Assembly (NCBI GenBank): GCA_949346185.1
Contig: CASGVX010000001.1
Location: forward strand, 1 to 39,825
Length of the DNA stretch: 39,825 nucleotides
Direction: 5' to 3'
Source: an uncultured Lachnospiraceae bacterium
GTDB lineage: Bacteria; Bacillota; Clostridia; Lachnospirales; Lachnospiraceae
This document shows positions 1 through 6,878 of the stretch, piece by piece. Every line of letters begins with the position of its first letter. Within the stretch, counting starts at the first letter, position 1. The notes below the pieces were generated by a model. The model was not told where the DNA came from, made no database searches, and worked only from the letters and a program-made list of their open reading frames with translations. A program made the translations under genes and the position numbers.

Positions 1-191
1 TACCCCAAAAAGGTATACCGGCCCCACTTTTCCTGATTTTCCACGCTTTCCAGCATGTAGCAGTGGCTGCTGACCCCTTTTAGGATCCGCAATACCTCCA
101 TGGGCGTCTTGATATCCGCCATGATTTCCCTGCTGACTGGTACGACTTTGTAATCCTTTGCCAATTCCTCGGCCTGTTGCAATGTAATCAT
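1..191 (-). CDS. trpE: Anthranilate synthase component I, N-terminal part (cut by window edge)
   Basis: Only the first 63 codons are present; the rest lies outside the window. Reading minus from the ATG at 191, the protein begins MITLQQAEELAKDY and continues with a segment resembling the start of TrpE (VPVSREIMADIKTPMEVLR, then a GRYTFLG stretch). TrpE converts chorismate to anthranilate with TrpG, the first step of tryptophan synthesis. The ATG at 191 is preferred over the in-frame ATG at 197 because GGAGG at 199-203 is seven bases from 191 but overlaps the spacing needed for 197. The gene lies directly behind a T-box leader with a TGG specifier, which supports the call independently. The identification is from memory of the family N-terminus. 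Confidence 0.85.
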   Translation of the reverse strand, partial: MITLQQAEELAKDYKVVPVSREIMADIKTPMEVLRILKGVSSHCYMLESVENQEKWGRYTFLG

Positions 192-221
192 ATGCATTCC
201 TCCATTTCATGGTGCCGAGAG

Positions 222-332
222 GCTATTCGTCACAATTCATCCCGGCATAGGATAGCCAGAGTTGCGCAAGCGCAACGGCCGATGCCGCTAATGTACTGTA
301 TCCGAAAGGGATGAATGGCTGCGAATAGTAAC
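222..332. repeat. Palindromic intergenic repeat, copy 1 (in trpE leader)
   Basis: The element is bounded by imperfect inverted arms. The left arm reads CTATTCGTCACAATTCATCCC, with outer part GCTATTCG; the right arm, read in reverse complement, begins GTTACTATTCGCAGCC and continues CATTCATCCC. About 65-70 bp lie between the arms, with an inner stem-like GTTGCGCAAGCGCAAC. It sits between the T-box terminator and the trpE start, so it is transcribed only when the leader is read through. The right arm (GGGATGAATGGCTG, then GAAT) recurs nearly identically in the element at 12369-12463. Confidence 0.6.
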
Positions 333-360
333 CTTTATAGGACAAAGTTTCCCATAAAGC

Positions 361-403
361 AAAAAAGTCCTTGACGACGCAATACCATTGCATCATCAAG
401 GAC
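361..403 (-). terminator. T-box regulated terminator of the trp leader
   Basis: On the minus strand, GTCCTTGATGATGCAAT pairs with ATTGCGTCGTCAAGGAC across a short loop and is followed by six T. It lies directly downstream of the T-box sequence, so it is the terminator half of the switch. Confidence 0.92.
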
Positions 404-657
404 GGTTAATCATCAAATTATCCGCGGTGCCACCTTGTTTTATGGTTTCCCACACTCTCAGCGAAATACTATCATATTTCCGGCAACTAACGTATGCCCA
501 ACGTCATGGAATACTCAGGCCGAAGCCCTTTGACCATGCCCTCAGCGGTCCATTTGACAAACTGCATCTCTGCAGGGTTCTCACCATCCCCCGCTCTCTG
601 TAAGCGCATCTTTTGCCGTTATCTCCGCTTCATCGGTTTCATATGAAATTGTCATTG
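361..657 (-). promoter_or_regulatory. T-box leader, tryptophan-specific, upstream of trpE
   Basis: The minus-strand leader shows the T-box architecture in order: an AGAGAG element, a Stem I arm with GGTGAGAACCC, a probable specifier TGG at 552-550 followed by ACCGCTGAG, a CGTTA loop segment, and a canonical T-box (GGTGGCACCGCGG, 434-422). A terminator hairpin follows at 403-361. Uncharged tRNA-Trp would pair with TGG in Stem I and with the T-box bulge, stabilising the antiterminator and allowing trpE transcription. The specifier agrees with the downstream gene. The exact 5' end (about 657) is inferred from the promoter. Confidence 0.92.
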
Positions 658-663
658 GAAACT

Positions 664-692
664 ATCATACTCCCCTGAAAACCATTTGTCAA
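664..692 (-). promoter_or_regulatory. Sigma-A type promoter of the trp leader
   Basis: TTGACA at 692-687 and TATGAT at 669-664 are separated by 17 bp on the minus strand. Start of transcription is expected near 657, just upstream of the T-box leader. Confidence 0.88.
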
Positions 693-717
693 GGAAAAAG
701 TTATTTAAAGCGATTTC

Positions 718-840
718 CTAATCCTGCTTCAAAATTTCTTTTACCTTCTCTTGGGAAATGTTCAATTTCTCTGAAATACATTTTTCTAACGCTATCCTCT
801 TTCCGATCCTATTCCAGTCCGAAAAGTTCTTGCCAGTCAT
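718..840 (-). CDS. Possible 40-aa ORF overlapping the end of the SWIM gene
   Basis: An ATG at 840 opens a frame different from the SWIM protein and runs to TAG at 718. It overlaps the last 32 bp of that gene. The peptide begins MTGKNFSDWNRIGK and ends in a lysine/glutamate-rich segment (KLNISQEKVKEILKQD) that looks helical and not random. A GGGAGAG lies about 13 bases upstream, which is a poor ribosome-binding distance. It could be a translationally coupled small protein, a frameshifted former C-terminus of the SWIM protein, or chance. No function is assigned. Confidence 0.25.
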   Translation of the reverse strand: MTGKNFSDWNRIGKRIALEKCISEKLNISQEKVKEILKQD

Positions 841-1537
841 CGCTGGCAATCACTCTCCCGCTGGGAACATCCGCATTTTCCAACATCCGCTCAATTCGGT
901 TCTCCAGCGTCACATCAATGAATTTTCCCACATCAATTCCCCGAAGTTCAAAAAAAAGCAGTGGATTTTCATCAAATCTTGCGCCGATAGCATAAAGCAC
1001 TGCTGCCACATGCTTGCACATCAAGGCCCAGTCCGGGCAGCTGCACTGAAAGCTGATCTCCTTTGACGAGGGAAACAGCCCCTCCTTGCCGGTGAATAGT
1101 TCCTTCATTTCCTCTGGAAATTCCCCCTTCAGAAGCAGTTCCAAATTCTCAATCTTTTGCTCGCACTGGCTGATGGCGTACTGGCACCGCTCCTCGGAAA
1201 GAGGGCTAATGCGCACCTCGATCTTGTAGGGCGTCTTCCTCCTCCCCTGCACTCTGGCAGAGACCTTCCCCTTCTGTATTTTCAAATCCACCACTGCTCC
1301 GGTGCGCACATAACGCTTTCCCCTGCCCAATCGACTGTCAAAATCCGCATACCTCTCTAGGTTCTGGCACCAAGCCTGCCCCCACCAGTTCGTGGCTATC
1401 TTTCTCCCCTGTATCACCACTGGCTCCAGCTTCTTTCCCTTCGCCTTCTCCCTCTTCACCGTATCCTTGGCATTCTGTTTGAGCTGCCCAGCCTTCGGCT
1501 GGCTATAATTTGAATACCCATCCCAATATTTGCTCAT
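809..1537 (-). CDS. SWIM zinc-finger protein (YwqB-like)
   Basis: The 242-aa product carries a SWIM motif, CSCPDW followed by CKH (CxC-x(n)-CxH), which binds zinc and is linked to nucleic-acid or protein contacts. The central part is basic (GKRYVRTGAVVDLKIQKGKV). The start at 1537 (MSKYWDG) is chosen because GGGAGGTGCGAG stands immediately upstream; a longer in-frame start at 1594 lacks such a site. The gene follows the SNF2 helicase by 63 bp on the same strand. SWIM-SNF2 pairing is known in Bacillus (ywqB/ywqA) and suggests that the two act together on DNA or chromatin-like substrates. The actual role is unknown. Confidence 0.85.
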   Translation of the reverse strand: MSKYWDGYSNYSQPKAGQLKQNAKDTVKREKAKGKKLEPVVIQGRKIATNWWGQAWCQNLERYADFDSRLGRGKRYVRTGAVVDLKIQKGKVSARVQGRRKTPYKIEVRISPLSEERCQYAISQCEQKIENLELLLKGEFPEEMKELFTGKEGLFPSSKEISFQCSCPDWALMCKHVAAVLYAIGARFDENPLLFFELRGIDVGKFIDVTLENRIERMLENADVPSGRVIASDDWQELFGLE

Positions 1538-1600
1538 TCTCGCACCTCCCTCTTCTTTACGCACTTCCAGTGCTTGCCACAGACACTCTCGCAACTTTCA

Positions 1601-4216
1601 TTATTCCAATCGCAACATGGAGAGAAGTTCCTCGTTGCTCATCTCCGTTATCCAGTTCTCGCCCCCAGAGCCAATCACATTCTGAGCCAATTCCATTTTC
1701 GAGGAAATCATCTCGTCTATCTTTTCCTCAATCGTCCCCCTGCACACAAATTTATGTACCATCACCTGATTCTTCTGGCCAATGCGGTATGCCCTGTCCG
1801 TGGCCTGATTCTCCACAGCTGGATTCCACCAGCGGTCAAAATGGATGACATGGCTGGCATTGGTGAGGTTCAGCCCAGTGCCTCCCGCCTTCACTGACAG
1901 CACGATGTAAGGCACATATTTTTCTCCCTGAAACGCCTCTACGATCTGGCTTCTCTTCTTCACCGGGGTGCCCCCGTGGAGCACATATCCTCTGGCATGG
2001 AATATCTCTGCCAGATAAGCATCCAGATAATCTGCAATTTCCTTAAACTGGGTAAATACCAGCACCCGCTCCCTCTTCTCATATATAGTCTCGCATATGC
2101 TTCGCAGCAGTTCAAATTTTCCACTATCCTTGGCAGCATACGCCTCCTGCCCCAGATACTGGTCAGGATGGTTGCAAATCTGCTTTAGCTTCGTCAGAGA
2201 TGCCAGCACGATTCCCCGACGCTCGATTTCCTCCTCCGCCTCATTCAGTTTCTTCTCAATATTGGACACCAGTTTCCGATAAAGCACCGTCTGCTTCTTG
2301 GAGATAGTCACATAATCAACCTGCTCTATCTTATCCGGCAAGTCAGAAATGATATTTTTATCCGTCTTAACCCGCCGCAGCATAAAGGGCGCAATCATAT
2401 TTTTCAGCCTGGCATATCCTTCGGGATGACTGGCCAAGCCCTTGCAGAAGTCCCGAAACTCCGCCGAACTCCCCAGAAGGCCCTTGTTCAGAAAATCAAA
2501 GAGAGACCAGAGATTGGTCAAGTCATTCTCAATAGGCGTGCCCGTCATGGCAATCTTCATCTTGCTCTTTAGCTTCTTAATCTGCTTCGTCTGTTTCGTC
2601 ACCGGATTCTTGATTGCCTGAGCCTCATCCAAGATTAGGCAGTCCCACACGATGTTTTCCAATTCGCCAATTCTTAACGCCATGCCATAGGTAGTAATCG
2701 TCAAAAAGGCTTGGCTCCCCTCCAATTCCTCTCCCAGTAACTTCGCACTCCTGCCGTGCAGTATATGCACAGACATCTTGGGGGCGAACTTTGCCGCCTC
2801 CTTCTGCCAGTTCCCCAGAAGGGATGCCGGCACAACCAGCAGCGCCTTGGCAGTTTTATTTCCAGAGCGAATTTTTTCCAGAAATGCCAATACCTGCACC
2901 GTCTTTCCCAATCCCATATCATCCGCCAGGCAAGCCCCGAATCCCATCTTGCCCATATAATTCAGCCAAGTAAAGCCCGTCTGCTGATAATGTCTCAATC
3001 GGGCATCAAAACTCTTAGGCAGCGCCACATTCCTTATATCCCCGGGAGAGCGCAGATTCTTCAAGAGCCGGGAAAGCCATTTCCCATTGGTCATCACCAC
3101 GCCCACATCGGCGCCTTCCTTCTCTCCGCCACGCTCCAGCCCCATGCGAAGGGCATCCATCAAGGTCAGATTCCCCTCGTAATCCTTCATCTCATCCAGC
3201 AGCTGCCGCAGCCTCCTATGGTTTACCTCAATCCATTTCCCCTTGAGGAAGGCAAGTCCCTCGGTCTGGGCCAGCAATCCCTGAATCTCCTTCCGGCTCA
3301 GAGCCATGCCGTCAACTGTCAGTTTCGGACACATGGATACAATGGAATCCAAACCCACGAACGTAGGCTTCTCCTCCCCCAGATTCACCGTCATGCTGAC
3401 GCCATAGGCATTCTTCCGCCACCAGTTTGGAATGCGGCAGACAATGCCCGCCTCCTCAATGGCAGGGATGTCTTTCAATATCTGGTAAGCCTCCTCCGCT
3501 GTAAGGCGCAGGGGATGGAACATCTCCCCATTCTCCACGAATCCTCCAATTATCTCAGAAACTTCTGCCGCCCGGTTCAGGCAGGACAGAAGTTCCAGCA
3601 ATTTCGCCCGGTCGGCCTTGTACTCCGTCAAGGCATACTTTAACGGCACATGGTGCACCTTGCCCTCCTCATCCTTGGTGGAATATGTGGCGAGAAAGGC
3701 AAAAGGGAAATGCTCCTTCTTGCTCTCCACCAAATGAAAAAAGATACGCTCCGCAACTTTCAAATGCTGGCTCTTTCCCGCCAGATACATTGCAACCGTA
3801 CCCTCATATTCCTGAATCTCCCGCCCAAAGATTCCATTTAGTTTTCCAAAAATACCAGAAATCCACTGTTCTGTCACATGCTCCGAGCCCAAGGTGAAGG
3901 GAACCGAATCCAGCAGCCTCTCCACCATGTCTCCCTCTGGCAGAATCATTGCATCCTCTCTGGAAAGCTCAATATCCGGCTGCGCCGTCAGCACATGGAA
4001 AAAAGAATCCGACAACTGCCACAAAAAGCCGCCCGCACCGTCAAACTCAGTCGGCCTCTCCACGAACCCCAAGCCATACAGCGCAAGAAATCTATCCTCC
4101 TCAAATTTCTTTTTCCATTCCAGCGCGGCATCGGAGAGAACCTCTTCCCGATCATCCACCCGAAAACCATCTGCCGTAAAGAAAAACGTCAGCTCCCCTG
4201 TCATCTTCTTACTCAT
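1601..4216 (-). CDS. SNF2-family DNA helicase/translocase (YwqA-like)
   Basis: The 871-aa product has a full superfamily 2 motor in its C-terminal half. Motif I is DDMGLGKT near residue 430, motif II is DEAQ near 530, motif III is MTGTP, and motif VI is ATDRAYRIGQ near 800. The N-terminal 400 residues match the bacterial SNF2-associated region in position and size. These enzymes translocate on double-stranded DNA using ATP and remodel protein-DNA complexes. The start at 4216 (MSKKMTG) is preferred because GGAAGGAGAG lies about seven bases upstream; the ORF could extend to 4249 but without a ribosome site. It stands between a HepT-like gene and the SWIM gene, all on the same strand, and is probably co-transcribed with them. 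Confidence 0.93.
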   Translation of the reverse strand: MSKKMTGELTFFFTADGFRVDDREEVLSDAALEWKKKFEEDRFLALYGLGFVERPTEFDGAGGFLWQLSDSFFHVLTAQPDIELSREDAMILPEGDMVERLLDSVPFTLGSEHVTEQWISGIFGKLNGIFGREIQEYEGTVAMYLAGKSQHLKVAERIFFHLVESKKEHFPFAFLATYSTKDEEGKVHHVPLKYALTEYKADRAKLLELLSCLNRAAEVSEIIGGFVENGEMFHPLRLTAEEAYQILKDIPAIEEAGIVCRIPNWWRKNAYGVSMTVNLGEEKPTFVGLDSIVSMCPKLTVDGMALSRKEIQGLLAQTEGLAFLKGKWIEVNHRRLRQLLDEMKDYEGNLTLMDALRMGLERGGEKEGADVGVVMTNGKWLSRLLKNLRSPGDIRNVALPKSFDARLRHYQQTGFTWLNYMGKMGFGACLADDMGLGKTVQVLAFLEKIRSGNKTAKALLVVPASLLGNWQKEAAKFAPKMSVHILHGRSAKLLGEELEGSQAFLTITTYGMALRIGELENIVWDCLILDEAQAIKNPVTKQTKQIKKLKSKMKIAMTGTPIENDLTNLWSLFDFLNKGLLGSSAEFRDFCKGLASHPEGYARLKNMIAPFMLRRVKTDKNIISDLPDKIEQVDYVTISKKQTVLYRKLVSNIEKKLNEAEEEIERRGIVLASLTKLKQICNHPDQYLGQEAYAAKDSGKFELLRSICETIYEKRERVLVFTQFKEIADYLDAYLAEIFHARGYVLHGGTPVKKRSQIVEAFQGEKYVPYIVLSVKAGGTGLNLTNASHVIHFDRWWNPAVENQATDRAYRIGQKNQVMVHKFVCRGTIEEKIDEMISSKMELAQNVIGSGGENWITEMSNEELLSMLRLE

Positions 4217-4249
4217 CGTAACTCTCCTTCCCTGTTCTGCAAGCGCCAA

Positions 4250-4801
4250 CTACAACTCCTGCCTAATCTTCTCCCAACTGCGAAACACGCTATCCGCATC
4301 CTCATAATGTAATCTGACTTCCAGTTCCATCACAAAATCTGCCAGGCTAATCCCCCGCTCCCTGCAATAGGCAATCATGGATTCCGGTATCTCCACATCC
4401 TCGATCACCTCGTCGGGAATGATGTCTCTCAACTCGTCAATCAATTTCTCTATCTCGTCAAGATACTTGTCGGCAATCCTGCTGACATAGAGCAGGGCAT
4501 CCGATTTCCTATACTGATGCGTGTCATCATTGCGATACCGCAGCATCTCCCCCCAAATCTTCTCATCGTGAATCAGCCCCTCCCGATAGGCAATCTTAAT
4601 AATGATTTTAGGCGACCCGCTTTTTGCCTCACTGATGCCCAGTTGCCCATGAAGATACTCCTTCAAAGTCTTCCATGACAATTCAAACAGCCTGTCAAAA
4701 TCCGCCGTGGTTCCCGAAATCAACGCATCTGAGCAGTTATAAGGGTCAATATATTTACTAATCGTTCCATGCAATCTCTTCATCTGCTCAAACTTTTTCA
4801 T
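4250..4801 (-). CDS. HepT-like HEPN toxin / nucleotidyltransferase substrate-binding protein with C-terminal extension
   Basis: The 183-aa protein is mostly helical and fits the HI0074/HepT family. It contains the HEPN motif Rx4HxY (R90-N-D-D-T-H95-Q-Y97). In the known MntA/HepT toxin-antitoxin pair, the R/H residues give RNase activity and the Tyr is the AMPylation target. Its start overlaps the 3' end of the nucleotidyltransferase gene by 14 bp (4788-4801), the usual coupled arrangement. Compared with typical members of about 130-145 aa, it has about 45 extra C-terminal residues (from IEDVEIPES to the end). This may be a small additional domain or contact surface. Toxin activity is inferred from the motif and has not been shown. 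Confidence 0.82.
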   Translation of the reverse strand: MKKFEQMKRLHGTISKYIDPYNCSDALISGTTADFDRLFELSWKTLKEYLHGQLGISEAKSGSPKIIIKIAYREGLIHDEKIWGEMLRYRNDDTHQYRKSDALLYVSRIADKYLDEIEKLIDELRDIIPDEVIEDVEIPESMIAYCRERGISLADFVMELEVRLHYEDADSVFRSWEKIRQEL

Positions 4802-5129
4802 ATAAAATCACTCCATCTCTCTCAATCTCCTCATTCAATGCAGCAGAATAGTGAAAACTCCTCCTATTCACCACATCAAACATCAACAGCGTGTCCAATT
4901 CTTCCAAAGCATCCACAAAGTCCAAATGCGCCTCCGAATCAAAGGTAGAAATCCTCAAATCAATATCGCTTCTCTCCCAATTCGTTTTCCTAGCTCTGGA
5001 GCCAAAAAGAACAATCTGATCCATTCCATACCTTTTTCCTAGTTCCTGAATGGCCAAGATCAGTTCCGGCTTGAGATTCACATCCTCCAACGCTTCCAGC
5101 CTTCTCATAAACCCCCTGCGCCTTTCCAT
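4788..5129 (-). CDS. MntA-like minimal nucleotidyltransferase (antitoxin candidate)
   Basis: The 113-aa product has the polymerase-beta fold signature GSRAR (43-47) followed by SDIDL (D55, D57) and a third acidic residue in LLMFDVVN (D85), so the catalytic triad appears intact. MntA-type enzymes AMPylate the partner HEPN protein and neutralise it. Two starts are possible: 5129 (MERRRG, weak ribosome site AAGGA very close) and 5108 (MRRLEAL, AGGGGG nearby). The longer one is given. It begins 35 bp after the sensor kinase gene ends, on the same strand, so it may be read from the same transcript. Confidence 0.85.
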   Translation of the reverse strand: MERRRGFMRRLEALEDVNLKPELILAIQELGKRYGMDQIVLFGSRARKTNWERSDIDLRISTFDSEAHLDFVDALEELDTLLMFDVVNRRSFHYSAALNEEIERDGVILYEKV

Positions 5130-5164
5130 ATCCTTATTTGCTCAATACAGACATACTACCATAA

Positions 5165-6184
5165 TTACTGCCTAATCACAATGGTGAATATATTTCCCCT
5201 CTCCGTGACACGCAGATTCATATATCCTCCCTGCCTCACCACAATCTCCCGGCTAAGGTACAGCCCCACGCCAATCCCCTCCTGATTCCGGCTATTTTCC
5301 CCCCGATAGAATCTAGTGAATATCTTGGCCCGCTCCCCCTCGGAAATGGCGCCATTTTCATCTTCCACGGATACCTCCACAAAAGTACCCAGCTGCCGGA
5401 TTGCCAATACCACCCGACCCCCTTCCCTAGCATACTTCACCCCATTGTCCAGAAGATTGAACACCGCCTCCGCCGTCCAGTTCCGATCATGGCATGGGGC
5501 AAGCCCCCCTTCCTGCTGATACGCTATCTCCACCCCTTTTTTCTTCGCCTTGGGATAAATATCCTTTACCGCCTTAAGCACCGTCTCGCTGAGGCTCTGG
5601 CTGCGCATATTCAGGCGAATCAGGCCGCTCTCCAGCCTGGAAATCTTTATCAGGTTTTCCGCCAGAAAATCCAACCGATCCACAGACAGGCGAATAATCC
5701 CCACATATTCCTGACGCCTTTCTTCCGACAATCCATCATCCTCTAAAAACGAACTGTACATCTTTAAATTGGAGATGGGCGTTTTCAGCTGATGGGAGAT
5801 ATCAGAAACCAATTCCTTTGTATTCTCCTGCTCCCGCTCTGCAGCCTTATTTTCATGTTTTAAAATATGCGCCAGCTTGATTACCTTGCTCTGGAGCTTT
5901 GACAGCAGCGTATCCTCCTCCCCCGGAAAGACTTCCCTCTCCTCCAGTTCCGTCAGCACATCCACCAAGCTGGACAGGTCGGCCACAATCCTGGAAATAT
6001 AAGCGTCATCCAGCCGGTGAAGCAAATATGCCAAAAGGCACAGCAGACAGTTACCCCCAAAGGAAACCGCGCTGTGCCGCCAGTCATACGTAATAAAATA
6101 TATCCCTATGGAAATGCCGCAGGCCGCCATCCCAAAGATAGCCGCCAATGCATGCAGTCCCAATTCATATTGTCGCCTCTTCAT
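5165..6184 (-). CDS. Sensor histidine kinase, short-loop (intramembrane-sensing type)
   Basis: The 339-aa protein has two hydrophobic segments near residues 10-32 and 40-56, joined by only about ten residues, so there is no real extracellular sensor domain. The phospho-acceptor box is SDISHQLKTP with H131, followed by an N box (NLLDNGVKY) and a G box (GIGVGLYLSREIV). It would autophosphorylate and pass phosphate to the adjacent regulator. Its ATG overlaps the regulator stop by 4 bp (ATGA). Kinases of this layout next to ABC transporters usually respond through the transporter to peptides or cell-envelope stress; that role is inferred here. Confidence 0.93.
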   Translation of the reverse strand: MKRRQYELGLHALAAIFGMAACGISIGIYFITYDWRHSAVSFGGNCLLCLLAYLLHRLDDAYISRIVADLSSLVDVLTELEEREVFPGEEDTLLSKLQSKVIKLAHILKHENKAAEREQENTKELVSDISHQLKTPISNLKMYSSFLEDDGLSEERRQEYVGIIRLSVDRLDFLAENLIKISRLESGLIRLNMRSQSLSETVLKAVKDIYPKAKKKGVEIAYQQEGGLAPCHDRNWTAEAVFNLLDNGVKYAREGGRVVLAIRQLGTFVEVSVEDENGAISEGERAKIFTRFYRGENSRNQEGIGVGLYLSREIVVRQGGYMNLRVTERGNIFTIVIRQ

Positions 6185-6864
6185 CTCTCACATTCCCCAA
6201 AAGTATAGCCGATGCCGAACACCGTCACAATATACCGAGGGTTCCTGGCATCCTCTTCCAATTTCTGCCGAAGCCGTCGGATATGGACATTCAAAGTATT
6301 CTCATCCACAAAATTCTCGTCGCAATCCCAAATCCTCTCCAAAATAATATTTCTGGGAAGAACCTGCCCCCTATTTTTCACCAAAAGTTCCAGCAGTTTA
6401 TATTCCGTGGCAGATAATTTGATGGGATTGCCCTTCAGATACACCTGCATTCTCTGGAAGTCCACAGACAGTTCCCCATATTCAAATAACTCCCTTTCCC
6501 CCTGACCTCCGCTTCTCCTCAGCACTGCCATGACCCGCTGAACCAGCAGTTCTACAGAAAAAGGCTTAGCAATATAGTCATCGCATCCTGCCCGAAACCC
6601 CTCCACCATGTCCCCCTCCGTATCTCTGGCAGTGAGGAAAATCACTGGCAGCATCCCCTTTTTCCGAAGTTCCCTGCAAAAATCTAAGCCATCCCCATCC
6701 GGGAGATTGCAATCCAGAATCAGCAGATTCCATCCCTTATCCAGCACAAGGCGAGCATCCTTCAGAGTGTAGGCACAGTCCACCTCATACCCCTTATTCT
6801 CCAGAAGGAGCTTTACGCCCCCGCAAATAATCACATCATCCTCTACCACCAATATTTTCTCCAC
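6181..6864 (-). CDS. OmpR-family response regulator
   Basis: The 227-aa product has a receiver domain (acidic pair at 9-10, phospho-acceptor D51 in LLILDCNLPDGDG, conserved lysine in DDYIAKPF) and a C-terminal winged-helix DNA-binding domain (ENTLNVHIRRLRQKL). The start codon is GTG at 6864, supported by GGAG six bases upstream; a nearby ATG is out of frame. It overlaps the kinase by 4 bp and follows the permease by 14 bp. A likely target is the operon promoter, where an 11-bp direct repeat is seen (10160-10175). Confidence 0.95.
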   Translation of the reverse strand: MEKILVVEDDVIICGGVKLLLENKGYEVDCAYTLKDARLVLDKGWNLLILDCNLPDGDGLDFCRELRKKGMLPVIFLTARDTEGDMVEGFRAGCDDYIAKPFSVELLVQRVMAVLRRSGGQGERELFEYGELSVDFQRMQVYLKGNPIKLSATEYKLLELLVKNRGQVLPRNIILERIWDCDENFVDENTLNVHIRRLRQKLEEDARNPRYIVTVFGIGYTFGECER

Positions 6865-6878
6865 GGCATACTCCTTCT

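Noticed and set aside
2756..3643. Long open frame of 295 codons on the plus strand
   Set aside because: It is antisense to the well-supported SNF2 helicase core, has no ribosome site and no recognisable domain. Similar antisense frames at 7947-8531, 10433-11119 and 18264-18950 were dropped for the same reason.
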